A stretch of 33,551 nucleotides of DNA from Rhodoplanes serenus. GTDB lineage: Bacteria > Pseudomonadota > Alphaproteobacteria > Rhizobiales > Xanthobacteraceae. Made by a program: the position numbers and the translations under genes. Positions 13,836-21,579 of the stretch are shown piece after piece (the stretch's first letter is position 1; each line of letters opens with the position of its first letter). The stretch is taken from contig CAMDDZ010000062.1 in NCBI GenBank assembly GCA_945893145.1, forward strand, positions 1 through 33,551, in the 5' to 3' direction. The notes beneath the pieces were generated by a model. It ran no database searches. It had not been told where the DNA came from and saw nothing but the letters and a program-made list of their open reading frames with translations.

Positions 13836-14456
13836 CTAGATAGCAGCGGCGACCGGATGGGCGGCGCGCAACTTGGCGTTTTCGGCTTCGAGCGCCAGGA
13901 TGCGGTCCCGCAATCCGACAATCGCGCCCTCGACCTCAGCCTGCGTATAGCGCTCGGTGATGTGCTGCGAGCAGTTTACGTCCCAGGCCTCGATGGTGAA
14001 CACGATCGCGCGCTCCGGCCGGGCGCGGTAACCCGGATCGACCAGGCGCTCCATCAGGGCGGGATCGTTCTCCACCACGCGAGCACGGCCCCACACTTTG
14101 ATGCGCTGCCGGTTGGCGAAGTCGAGCAGGAACAGGTAGGCGCGGTCGTTGCCGGCCAGGTTGCTGATGGTGATGTACTGCTTGTTGCCGGCGTAGTCGG
14201 CAAAGCCAAGCGTCCGTTCATTGAGCACCTTGATGAAGCCCTTCGGTCCGCCGCGATGCTGGATGTAAGGTGCGCCGTCCGCCGAGACGGTCGCAAGGAA
14301 AGCGGTGTCCAGTTCGCCGATAAATCCTGCGAGCTCCGGTGTGACGCGATCGGGATAGCCGGCCGCAATCTTGCGGGCATAGCCCTCTGCCGACCCGCGC
14401 GCAGTTTGCTCACGCCGGGCCGCGGGGGTGAGAACGGTAGCGGAGTTGTTGGACAT
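13836..14456 (-). CDS. Pyridoxamine 5'-phosphate oxidase-like FMN-binding protein
   Basis: A 206-residue protein of the PNPOx-like split-barrel flavoprotein superfamily. The core (about residues 45-165) carries FLATVSADGAPYIQHRGGP, GFADYAGNKQYITISNL and DRAYLFLLDF, typical of FMN-binding members. These are usually general flavoproteins rather than true PdxH, because the PLP-binding C-terminal region is absent. The last ~35 residues (EGAIVGLRDRILALEAENAKL) form a predicted coiled coil, as in related proteins. ATG 14456 is preceded by GAGG at good spacing. It is divergent from the LysR gene across a 118-bp region with inverted repeats, so LysR control is likely. Substrate unknown. Confidence 0.85.
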   Translation of the reverse strand: MSNNSATVLTPAARREQTARGSAEGYARKIAAGYPDRVTPELAGFIGELDTAFLATVSADGAPYIQHRGGPKGFIKVLNERTLGFADYAGNKQYITISNLAGNDRAYLFLLDFANRQRIKVWGRARVVENDPALMERLVDPGYRARPERAIVFTIEAWDVNCSQHITERYTQAEVEGAIVGLRDRILALEAENAKLRAAHPVAAAI

Positions 14457-14522
14457 GGCAGCCTCGTCGGGATTTCGAAGCCCGGCACCGCCAAGCTTCG
14501 TTCCAGATATATGACGTCTGGC

Positions 14523-14576
14523 TTATTGCGATAATCGGCTTTATTGACAACGGATTATTGCATATATTGCAATAAT
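14523..14576. promoter_or_regulatory. LysR-type operator region with palindrome running into the LysR start codon
   Basis: The palindrome ATTATTGCA-TATAT-TGCAATAAT (9-bp arms, 14554-14576) has the T-N11-A character of LysR boxes and includes the first two bases of the LysR ATG at 14575. Two further TTATTG copies lie at 14523 (in TTATTGCGATAA) and at 14541, 18 and 15 bp apart on one strand. The third copy is in the palindrome. A TTGACA (14544-14549) sits between them. The layout suggests autorepression of the LysR gene and control of the divergent PNPOx gene. Confidence 0.6.
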
Positions 14577-15489
14577 GGATCGCGCCGACAGCATCGCGGT
14601 GTTCACCGAAGTGGCCGACCGCGGCAGCTTTGCCAAGGCGGCGCGCCATCTGCAGCGGTCGCCCGCAGCCGTGACACGGGCGGTCGCCGATCTTGAGGCG
14701 CGGCTCGGCGTGCGGCTGCTCAATCGCACGACGCGGGCCGTCAGCGTCACCGAGGCGGGCCAGCGCTTCCTCGCCGGCGCCCGGCGGGTGCTGGCGGACC
14801 TCACCGAGATCGAGCAGGCCGCGATTGGACAGGGCAGCGCGCCGCGCGGCGAGTTGCGGGTGACCGCGCCCATCGAGTTTGGCCGGCGCCACGTGCTGCC
14901 GCTGGTGACGGATTTCCTCGCTCGGTTTCCCGAGGTCAGCGTCCGGCTTGCGCTGATCGACCGGTCCGTCGATCTGGTCGAGGAGGGGTTCGACGCCGCG
15001 CTCCGCATTGGTGCGCTGGCCGACACCTCGGCCATCGCAACCCGTGTCGGCGCGCTGCGACGGATTGCGGTCGCGGCGCCGGCCTATCTGAAACGCCACC
15101 AGCGGCCGCGGACGCCGCGCGATCTCGCCGGACACGACGTTATCGCGTTCGCCGCAATCGAAAGCTCGGAGCGCTGGCGCTTTGCCGGCGGGATCGAAGT
15201 GGCGATCAAACCGCGGCTGATCGTCAACACCGCGGAGGCTGCGATTGACGCGGCAGCGGCGGGTTTCGGCATTACGCGCGTGCTGAGTTATCAGGTGATC
15301 GATGCGCTTGCGGATAAGACGCTGGTTCGGCTGCTGCGCGAGCACGAGCCCGATGAAATCCCGGTCCATGTGCTTTATCCAGATGGGCGGCATCCGCCGC
15401 CGAAGCTTCGCGCTTTTCTCGATGCGCTGGTGCCGCGGCTGCGCCAGCGCTGCGAGCGGATCGCCAAATCGTTGTCCAGGGTGGCCTGA
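14575..15489 (+). CDS. LysR family transcriptional regulator
   Basis: A 304-residue protein of normal LysR length. The winged HTH fills residues 1-60 (SFAKAARHLQRSPAAVTRAVADLEARLGVRLLNRTTRAVSVTEAG region), followed by the linker helix and the two-lobed inducer-binding domain (about 92-295, starting GELRVTAPIEFGRR). ATG 14575 gives the standard LysR N-terminus; no Shine-Dalgarno is possible because the palindromic operator abuts it, so translation may be inefficient or leaderless. The TGA overlaps the ATG of the threonine aldolase gene by one base, implying coupled translation. The likely targets are its own operon and the divergent flavoprotein gene. The inducer is unknown. Confidence 0.95.
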   Translation: MDRADSIAVFTEVADRGSFAKAARHLQRSPAAVTRAVADLEARLGVRLLNRTTRAVSVTEAGQRFLAGARRVLADLTEIEQAAIGQGSAPRGELRVTAPIEFGRRHVLPLVTDFLARFPEVSVRLALIDRSVDLVEEGFDAALRIGALADTSAIATRVGALRRIAVAAPAYLKRHQRPRTPRDLAGHDVIAFAAIESSERWRFAGGIEVAIKPRLIVNTAEAAIDAAAAGFGITRVLSYQVIDALADKTLVRLLREHEPDEIPVHVLYPDGRHPPPKLRAFLDALVPRLRQRCERIAKSLSRVA

Positions 15490-16544
15490 TGAATTTTGCA
15501 AGCGACAACACCGCCGGCATGGCGCCGGAAATTCTTGACGCTCTGGTTCGCGCCAACGATGGCTTCGCGCTGGGTTATGGCAACGACGATGTGACGCGGA
15601 GCGTCGAGCGCCGCATCGGCGAGATTTTCGAGCGCGAGGTCGCGGTCTTCCTGGTGCCCACCGGCACGGCCGCGAATGCGTTGGCGCTCGCGCATGTGAG
15701 CCCGCCCTGGGGCGCGGTGTTTGCCCATTCCGAAGCGCATATCCTGACCGACGAGTGCGGCGCGCCGGAATTTTTCGGCAGCGGGCTAAAGCTCGTCGGC
15801 ATGGCGGGCGTCGGCTGCAAGGTGACGCCCGATACATTGGCCGAGACGGTTTCGCACCGCGAGGGTCACGCTCCGCACCAGGTCGTGCCGGCGGCGTTCT
15901 CGTTTGCGCAGGCAAGCGAAGCCGGCACCATCTATCGCGCCGGCGAGATCGCGGAGCTTGCGAGCCTCTCCCACGCGCACGGCATGAAAGTTCACATGGA
16001 CGGCGCGCGCTTCGCCAACGCTTTGGTGAGGCTCAACGCAAGTCCGGCTGAGATCACCTGGAAGGCCGGCGTCGACGTGCTGTCGTTCGGCGCCACCAAA
16101 GCCGGTGCGCTCGCCGCCGAAGCGGTGGTGTTTTTCGATCGCGGGATGGCCGCGCACATGGCCGAGCGCCGCAAGCGCGCAGGGCACCTTTTGTCGAAGC
16201 ACAGGTTTCTCGCCGCGCAGTTCCAGGCGTTCCTGGCCGAGGGCTGCTGGCTGCGGCTCGCGCGGTACGCTAATGCGATGGCCGATCGGCTCGCGACCGG
16301 TCTCGCTCAAGCCGGGCGGACGCCGGTCTGGCCGGTCGAGGCCAATCTTGTGTTCATCATTATCCCCAAGGCGCTCGATGCGCGCCTCAAGGCCGAGGGC
16401 GCGCGCTATTATGTGCGTGCGAGCGACAGCCTGCCGGACGGCGTTACAATCGGCTCCGACGAGGTTTTGATTCGGCTGGTGACTTCTTTTGCAACGCGTG
16501 AATCCGAGATCGATCACTTCGTCACGCTTGCCCGAAAGGCGTGA
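15489..16544 (+). CDS. ltaE: Low-specificity L-threonine aldolase / beta-eliminating lyase family
   Basis: PLP-dependent fold-type I enzyme, 351 residues, of the family cleaving L-threonine and L-allo-threonine to glycine and acetaldehyde. Visible motifs: FASDNTAGMAPEI at the N-terminus, PTGTAANALAL (58-67) near the cofactor phosphate, HMDGARFANALV (169-180) with Asp171 stacking on PLP and Arg174, and SFGATKAGALAAEA with Schiff-base Lys204. The start overlaps the LysR stop codon by one base (TGATG), so the two are co-translated and the LysR probably controls it. Substrate could be another beta-hydroxy amino acid; the gene symbol is by family only. Confidence 0.88.
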   Translation: MNFASDNTAGMAPEILDALVRANDGFALGYGNDDVTRSVERRIGEIFEREVAVFLVPTGTAANALALAHVSPPWGAVFAHSEAHILTDECGAPEFFGSGLKLVGMAGVGCKVTPDTLAETVSHREGHAPHQVVPAAFSFAQASEAGTIYRAGEIAELASLSHAHGMKVHMDGARFANALVRLNASPAEITWKAGVDVLSFGATKAGALAAEAVVFFDRGMAAHMAERRKRAGHLLSKHRFLAAQFQAFLAEGCWLRLARYANAMADRLATGLAQAGRTPVWPVEANLVFIIIPKALDARLKAEGARYYVRASDSLPDGVTIGSDEVLIRLVTSFATRESEIDHFVTLARKA

Positions 16545-16608
16545 CAGTCCCGCCCCGGCGTCGCCCCATTCGGCGCTATCGTAGCGGCGGCTCCTGGTGG
16601 AGAAACCC

Positions 16609-17586
16609 GTGACCCAGCGAATTCTCTATGCCCTCGCGATTGCGCTCGGCTGCGCCGTCGTCGTGCCGGCCGCCGCCGATCCATGGCGGGTCGCGCAGAC
16701 GGAGCCCGGTGTGCTGCCGCCGCGCGAGATCATCGGCATCGTTCGCGCCGCCGGCTTGCGTCCGCTGGATCGTCCGGTGCGGCGCGGGCCGAATTATTTG
16801 GTGCATGTGGTGGGCGCCAACGGCGAAGAGATGCGCGTCGTGGTCGATGCGCGCCAGGGCGACATCCTCTCGGCGACCCGGCTGGTGCCGGCACGCGCCT
16901 ATCCGGGACCGCCGCCGAACGTGCCGATGGGACCGCCGCCGCGCTACGTGGTGCCGGAGCCGCCCGGCGTCTATCAGTCCGGTCCGCCGCCGGTCGAAGA
17001 TGATGATGACGAACCGCCGGTCATCTACGGGCCGCGCGCGATCGACCAGCTGCCGCCGCCCGGTCTGTTGCCGCCGCCGAGCGGGACGACCAGCAGCGTG
17101 CCGCGCCCGCAGGGGACAGTGCCGTCGGTCGCCGTGGCCCCGCTGCCGCCGCCGCGTCTCTCGCCGCCTGCGACCAGGCCGTCCGTGCAATCCGAGCCCG
17201 CGTTGCCGCCCGGCGACGAGCCGCAAGTCTCTGCGCCCCAAGTCTTGGCGCCCCAAGTGTTGGCACCCCAAATCACCGCGACCACGCCCGCGCCCGGCAA
17301 CAGCTCGCTGTTGCCACCACCGCCCGAACGCTTCCCGCAGCGCGCCGCGCCGCCGCCGCTCGCCAAGCCTGCTGCCAAGCCTGCGCCCACCACCAAAAAG
17401 ACCGCAGCCGTACCACCGGCCAGTCCGCCGTTGCCGAAGCCCCGGCCGCGCCTGGCTCCGGATGTTGCCGCGGCGCCTGCACCGGCGCCTGTTGCGCCAG
17501 TACCTGCTGCTTCAGTACCTGCCGCCCCGACGCCTGCTGCGCCAACGCCGGCAGCGGCGCCGTTGAGCGACCAGCTCCCGCATTGA
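16609..17586 (+). CDS. Secreted/periplasmic proline-rich protein with PepSY-like N-terminal domain
   Basis: About 325 residues from GTG 16609, chosen because GGAGA (16599-16603) precedes it at five bases; a GTG at 16597 is also in frame. A signal peptide ends near VVPAAADP. Residues ~30-95 (EIIGIVRAAGLRPLDRP, NYLVHVV..GEEMRVVVDAR, GDIL) look like the small PepSY-type domain seen in many proteins of this group. The rest is low-complexity Pro/Ala-rich sequence with a tandem APQVL repeat near 207-220 and a PAAPTP tail. It has no recognised catalytic site. An envelope-associated or cell-wall-spanning role is a guess. Confidence 0.7.
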   Translation: MTQRILYALAIALGCAVVVPAAADPWRVAQTEPGVLPPREIIGIVRAAGLRPLDRPVRRGPNYLVHVVGANGEEMRVVVDARQGDILSATRLVPARAYPGPPPNVPMGPPPRYVVPEPPGVYQSGPPPVEDDDDEPPVIYGPRAIDQLPPPGLLPPPSGTTSSVPRPQGTVPSVAVAPLPPPRLSPPATRPSVQSEPALPPGDEPQVSAPQVLAPQVLAPQITATTPAPGNSSLLPPPPERFPQRAAPPPLAKPAAKPAPTTKKTAAVPPASPPLPKPRPRLAPDVAAAPAPAPVAPVPAASVPAAPTPAAPTPAAAPLSDQLPH

Positions 17587-17598
17587 ACTGAAAATGAA

Positions 17599-17623
17599 AG
17601 CGCCCCGGTTTTGCCGGGGCGCT
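17599..17623. terminator. Bidirectional terminator between proline-rich gene and hsp20
   Basis: Perfect 10-bp stem AGCGCCCCGG / CCGGGGCGCT around TTTTG. On the minus strand it is followed by TTTCATTTTCAG, which suits hsp20; on the plus strand the tail is less T-rich. It serves both convergent genes. Confidence 0.85.
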
Positions 17624-17659
17624 CCACTCTGCGGTTGAACCGCTGTGACGTCAGGCTGC

Positions 17660-18118
17660 TTACGCGGCCTGAGCGCGAGTCTCGACCACCTTCGGCTTGG
17701 CGTCGCCATTGCCGATAGCGATCTGGCGCGGCTTCTTCGCCTCGGGAATCTCACGCACGAGATTGACGTGCAGGAGACCGTTCTCGAGGGACGCGCCCTG
17801 GACCTGGACGTAGTCGGCAAGCTGGAACTGGCGCTCGAACGCGCGCGCCGCGATGCCCTGGTAGAGCACTTCGCTGGCGTTGTCCTGCTTGACCTGTTTG
17901 TCGCCCTTGATGGTCAGCGTGTTCTCCTTCGCTTCGAGCGACAGCTCGTTCTCGCCGAAGCCCGCGACGGCTACGGTGATGCGATAGTCGTTCTCGCCGG
18001 TGCGCTCGATGTTGTAGGGCGGGTAGCCCGGAGCGGCATCGAAGCCGTCCAGCATCGAAAACAGCCGGTCAAAGCCGACGGTCGAACGATAGAGGGGAGC
18101 AAGATCGAAAGGTCTCAT
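17660..18118 (-). CDS. Small heat-shock protein, Hsp20/IbpA family
   Basis: ATP-independent holdase chaperone of 152 residues. The N-terminus MRPFDLAPLYRSTVGFDRLF is that of class A rhizobial small Hsps (IbpA-like). The alpha-crystallin domain spans about 35-128 (NIERTGENDYRITVAVAGF to ENGLLHVNLVREIPE) and includes the G-L-L/H-V beta strand. The C-terminal QIAIGN supplies the I-x-I oligomerisation motif (PRQIAIG). ATG 18118 is certain: AAGGAGG lies seven bases before it. The 5' UTR folds as a ROSE thermometer, and a sigma-32 promoter lies ~90 bases upstream, so expression is heat-controlled at two levels. Confidence 0.95.
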   Translation of the reverse strand: MRPFDLAPLYRSTVGFDRLFSMLDGFDAAPGYPPYNIERTGENDYRITVAVAGFGENELSLEAKENTLTIKGDKQVKQDNASEVLYQGIAARAFERQFQLADYVQVQGASLENGLLHVNLVREIPEAKKPRQIAIGNGDAKPKVVETRAQAA

Positions 18119-18203
18119 GGCATATCCTCCTTGAGCGACATGCAAAGGGTCCGCCAAAAGGCCGAACCCCGGTTTCAACGTACAGCCCGGACGGGCCTGC
18201 ACA
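18119..18203 (-). ncRNA. ROSE-type RNA thermometer in hsp20 5' UTR
   Basis: The 3' hairpin (18120-18143) pairs GCAUGUCGCU with AGGAUAUGC around a CAAGG loop, leaving one bulged G. It sequesters the Shine-Dalgarno AAGGAGG with the ROSE signature UCGCU (U-Y-G-C-U, bulged G opposite the AGGA side). Upstream, GGGUUCGGCC pairs with GGCGGACCC around UUUU, and another small stem involves CAGGCCCG / GGGCUG. Multiple hairpins ending in an SD-occluding, G-bulged stem match ROSE elements of Bradyrhizobium heat-shock genes. The 5' end is inferred from the promoter. Confidence 0.88.
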
Positions 18204-18209
18204 GCCTCG

Positions 18210-18237
18210 ATATGGGGAGCATGATTTCGCTTGCAAG
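18210..18237 (-). promoter_or_regulatory. Sigma-32 (RpoH) promoter for hsp20
   Basis: On the minus strand, CTTGCAA (18231-18237) is followed after exactly 13 bases by CCCCATAT (18210-18217), near-identical to the RpoH consensus CTTGAAA-N13-CCCCATNT. Transcription would start around 18203. Confidence 0.88.
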
Positions 18238-18384
18238 GGGCGCGGGCGCTGCGGAAGCGGTCCCATAAATATCTGGTGCGAAACGAAAATTTCGGGGTAT
18301 TTCGCAACGACCCGCGCGGCAAAGAATTGAGCCGTGCACTTCCCCTGCTATAACGCAGCGCACCTGCCCGGCACCTTAAAGCCA

Positions 18385-19332
18385 ATGGAACTCATTTCGA
18401 TCCCCGCCAATCCCGTGCCCGAGGGCGCGGTCGTCGGCACGCTCAAGACGCGCGACGGCGTGAGCCTGCGCTTTACGCGCTGGCCTCCGCCGCCTGGCCG
18501 CAAGGGCACCGTCTGCGTGTTCCAGGGCCGCGCCGAGTTCATCGAAAAATATTTCGAGACCGTGAGCGAGTTGCGCGCGCGCGGTTTTGCGGTGGCGATG
18601 CTCGACTGGCGCGGTCAGGGCCTGTCCGATCGTGCGCAGAGCGATCCGCGCAAAGGCCACGTGGGCGATTTTTCCGAATACGAGCTCGATCTCGACGTGT
18701 TCATGCGCGAGGTGGTGCTGCCCGATTGCCCGCCGCCGCTGTTTGCCATCGGCCATTCGATGGGCGGTAGCATCATGTTGCGGATCGCGCGGCAGGGTTC
18801 GCGCTGGTTCGATCGCGTCGTGTTGTCGGCGCCGATGATCGCGCTGCCCGGAATCCGCGGCTCCAATGTCCTCAAAACAACCGCGAAGCTGATGCGGTTT
18901 GCGAGCCTCGGCAGCTCCTACGTGCCGGGCGGCAGCTCGGCGATCCAGGCCGCTGGACCCTATATCGGCAATCCGCTGACGTCGGATCCGGTGCGGCACG
19001 CCCGCACCAAGGCCGTGCTCGATGCCGAGCCTGCGCTCGGCGTCGGTTCACCGACGGTGGCCTGGATCGACGCTGCCTACCGCGCGATCGACGAATTTTC
19101 CGATCCGCGTTATCCGGAGAAAATTCGCCAGCCGCTGATGCTGATTGCGGCAGGCCGCGACGAGATCGTTTCGACCGCCGCGATCGAAGACCTCGCGATC
19201 CGGCTGCGCGCCGGTTCGCACCTGATCATCGCTGGTTCGCGGCACGAGCTGATGATGGAGCAGGATCGCTATCGCGTGCAGTTCTGGGCCGCGTTCGACG
19301 CCTTCGTGCCGGGTTCGCCGCTGTTCGGCTGA
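18385..19332 (+). CDS. Alpha/beta hydrolase, PldB/monoacylglycerol-lipase type
   Basis: A 315-residue serine hydrolase of the alpha/beta fold, in the lysophospholipase/monoacylglycerol lipase-like branch. ATG 18385 is preferred because the product then starts MELISIPANPVPEG, a normal N-terminus; a GTG at 18334 would be unlikely. FQGRAEFIEKYFETV is the segment with the oxyanion loop. GHSMGG carries nucleophile Ser125. AAGRDEIVS supplies the acid Asp and SRHELMME the His. No signal peptide, so probably cytoplasmic or membrane-peripheral. A TATAAC hexamer near 18349 could be its -10. The stop codon abuts the stop codon of the convergent hisN with no base between them. Confidence 0.9.
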   Translation: MELISIPANPVPEGAVVGTLKTRDGVSLRFTRWPPPPGRKGTVCVFQGRAEFIEKYFETVSELRARGFAVAMLDWRGQGLSDRAQSDPRKGHVGDFSEYELDLDVFMREVVLPDCPPPLFAIGHSMGGSIMLRIARQGSRWFDRVVLSAPMIALPGIRGSNVLKTTAKLMRFASLGSSYVPGGSSAIQAAGPYIGNPLTSDPVRHARTKAVLDAEPALGVGSPTVAWIDAAYRAIDEFSDPRYPEKIRQPLMLIAAGRDEIVSTAAIEDLAIRLRAGSHLIIAGSRHELMMEQDRYRVQFWAAFDAFVPGSPLFG

Positions 19333-20115
19333 TCAACCATTCAGCAAAGTCATCGCGGCCTTGTGGACGCGCGCATCGCCGGCGCAAACGATGCGGCCGC
19401 CGTTCTTGGCAGGTCCGCCGTTCCAGTCGGTGACGATCCCGCCCGCACCCGCAATAATCGGAATGAGCGGGATAATATCGTAGGGTTTGAGGCCGCACTC
19501 GATCACGAGATCGACGTGGCCCGCCGCCAGCATGCAATAGGCGTAGCAATCGCCGCCGTAGCGCGAGAGCCGAGCCGCCGTCTCGACCCGGCGAAACGCC
19601 GTGCGCTCGGCCTCGTCCATCAACAACGGACTCGTTGTCATCAGGATGGCGTCGGACAGCTCGCCGCAGCGCCGCACGTGCAGCGCGCGCTCGCCGGCCG
19701 GCCCCCGGTAGTGCGCGGTTCGGCCATCGCCGGTGAATCGCTCGCGTGTGAACGGCTGGTGCATCATCCCGTAGGCCGGCTCGCCGCCGCGCGTGAGCGC
19801 GATCAGCGTGCCCCAGGCCGGCATGCCGGAGATGAACGATTTGGTGCCGTCGATCGGATCGAGCACCCAGACATATTCGGCGTCGGTCTGTTCGGCGCCG
19901 TATTCTTCGCCAACGATACCGTGGTCGGGAAAATTCTTGCGGATCAGCGCCCGCATCGCGGCCTCGGCCGAGCGATCGGCCACGGTCACCGGATCGAAGC
20001 CCTCGCCGCGGCTCTTGTTCTCCACGCTCAGCGTGGTGCGGAAGAACGGCAGAATGGCGTCGCCCGAGGCGGTCGCGAGCTGATCGACGAAAGCTGCGAA
20101 ATCGACGGCGGTCAT
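19333..20115 (-). CDS. hisN: Inositol monophosphatase family phosphatase, probable histidinol-phosphatase
   Basis: A 260-residue Mg-dependent phosphatase of the inositol monophosphatase family. ATG 20115 is chosen over GTG 20124 because AGGTGG lies five bases before it. Metal sites: GEEYG (about 69-73), DPIDGT (86-91) with WGTLIAL after it, and KPYDI for the third Asp. The sequence (FRTTLSVENKSRGEGFDPVTVADRSAE, GGDCYAYCMLAAGHVDLVIE) matches the histidinol-phosphatase (HisN) branch that makes histidinol from histidinol-phosphate in actinobacteria and alphaproteobacteria. A 3'(2')-phosphoesterase remains possible. Divergent from the MFS gene by 109 bp. Confidence 0.85.
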   Translation of the reverse strand: MTAVDFAAFVDQLATASGDAILPFFRTTLSVENKSRGEGFDPVTVADRSAEAAMRALIRKNFPDHGIVGEEYGAEQTDAEYVWVLDPIDGTKSFISGMPAWGTLIALTRGGEPAYGMMHQPFTRERFTGDGRTAHYRGPAGERALHVRRCGELSDAILMTTSPLLMDEAERTAFRRVETAARLSRYGGDCYAYCMLAAGHVDLVIECGLKPYDIIPLIPIIAGAGGIVTDWNGGPAKNGGRIVCAGDARVHKAAMTLLNG

Positions 20116-20224
20116 GCACGCCACCTATGCGCGGTTTTTTTCCAGTTGTCATGTGCCGCGAAAGCAGGCCATTCATGGAATCCGCGTTTGCGGTGGAGAT
20201 CGCAAGCCGGGAGGGCTGCCGGGA

Positions 20225-21493
20225 ATGACGACGGGACTTGAAGCGCCGCCGCGCGCGGCGCGGACGTTTTCGGCGATTGCGCTGGCGATCATCGCGACGC
20301 TTGCGGTGCTCTATATCGTCAGCCAGTTCCTGCGCAGTTCGGTCGGCGTGATCGCGCCCGATCTCGCCGCCGAGATCGGACTTTCGCCCTGGGACATCGG
20401 GCTGCTGTCCAGTATCTACTTCTTCTGCTTTGCGGCGACGCAATTGCCGCTCGGCGTCATGCTCGACCGCTTCGGCCCCAAGCGATGTATGCTGGTATCG
20501 GTCGCGCTCACCATGGTGGGCTGCGTGGTGTTCGCTCTGGCGCCAGGCGCGGGCGGACTGGTGGCGGGCCGCGCGCTGCTGGGCTTTGGCACCGCATGCT
20601 TTCTGATGGCGCCGGTCGCCCTTTATGCGCGCTGGTTTCCACCAGAGCGGTTCTCCACGCTGACCGGCATCCACCTCGGGATCGGTTCGCTCGGCGCGCT
20701 GCTGGCGACCGCGCCGCTCGCCTTTTCGACCGCCAGCATCGGCTGGCGCGCGACCTTTCTGGGCGTGGCCGTCTTCACGCTGATCATGGGATTGCTGACT
20801 TGGCTGATCGTCAGCGACGATCCACCCGGCGCCAAGACCGAGTTCCGGCGCGAAACCGTGTGGGAAAGCATTGCCGGCATCTGGGAAGTGATCCGCACGC
20901 CCTCGATCGGACGCGTCTTCCTGGTGCAACTCACAGGCTACCCGGGCTACATCCTGGTGATCGGCCTGTGGGGCGGGCCGTACCTCACTCACATCTACGG
21001 CTACGATCTTCAGGGCCGAGGCGATGTGCTGTTCGTGGCCGCGCTGAGCCAGATCGCCGGCTCGTTCTTCTGGGGACCGAGCGACCGGCTGTTTGGCCGC
21101 TACAAGGTGCCGGTGCTGATTGCCTGCGCGGCGAGTTGCACCGCGCTCACACTGTTTGCAGCGCTGGGCGTCATGGCAACGCCAGTGCTGATCGCCGTGT
21201 TCGCGCTGCTCGGCTTTTCGACCGGCAATGTCTCGATTGTGCTGGCGCACGGCCGGTCGCTTGTGCCGCCGCGCCTGTTGGGCCGGACCATCACGCTGCT
21301 CAATATCGGCACCATGGGCGGCAGTTTCCTGGTGCAGTTCGTCAGCGGAGCGGTGATCAACCTGTTCCCGGCGTCGGCTGGCGGCGCCTATCCGCTGGAG
21401 GCCTATCGGCTGGTGTTTGGCCTCCAAGCGGCCTTCGTCCTGGGTGCGGCTTTTGTGTATTTCGGAAGTCAGGACAAGCACTTAGGGCGATAG
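20225..21493 (+). CDS. MFS transporter
   Basis: A 422-residue major facilitator superfamily protein from ATG 20225, the in-frame start just before the first hydrophobic helix; the open frame back to 20114 adds residues without membrane character. Twelve membrane segments can be placed. The A-motif-like loop DRFGPKRCM (after helix 2) and GRALLGFGTACF in helix 4 are typical. The overall sequence suggests the nitrate/hexuronate/anion-cation type of MFS, but the substrate cannot be assigned. It is divergent from hisN; the sRNA gene lies downstream on the same strand. Confidence 0.85.
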   Translation: MTTGLEAPPRAARTFSAIALAIIATLAVLYIVSQFLRSSVGVIAPDLAAEIGLSPWDIGLLSSIYFFCFAATQLPLGVMLDRFGPKRCMLVSVALTMVGCVVFALAPGAGGLVAGRALLGFGTACFLMAPVALYARWFPPERFSTLTGIHLGIGSLGALLATAPLAFSTASIGWRATFLGVAVFTLIMGLLTWLIVSDDPPGAKTEFRRETVWESIAGIWEVIRTPSIGRVFLVQLTGYPGYILVIGLWGGPYLTHIYGYDLQGRGDVLFVAALSQIAGSFFWGPSDRLFGRYKVPVLIACAASCTALTLFAALGVMATPVLIAVFALLGFSTGNVSIVLAHGRSLVPPRLLGRTITLLNIGTMGGSFLVQFVSGAVINLFPASAGGAYPLEAYRLVFGLQAAFVLGAAFVYFGSQDKHLGR

Positions 21494-21543
21494 GAGCCCT
21501 GCGTGCAGTTATTAACAGCCATGCGGCGGATAGGACAGCAGCC

Positions 21544-21573
21544 CTTGCTTTTTGTGCGACGCGGGAGCATATT
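21544..21573 (+). promoter_or_regulatory. Candidate promoter of the MmgR-like sRNA
   Basis: CTTGCTT (21544-21550) is followed after 17 bases by CATATT (21568-21573), near the rhizobial sigma-70 consensus CTTGAC-N17-CTATAT. It places transcription start near 21580. Confidence 0.6.
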
Positions 21574-21579
21574 GTTGCA

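Noticed and set aside
18119..18385. Upstream extension of hsp20 to 18385
   Set aside because: AAGGAGG just before ATG 18118, the ROSE fold and the RpoH promoter all lie in this stretch, so it is 5' UTR and promoter, not coding.
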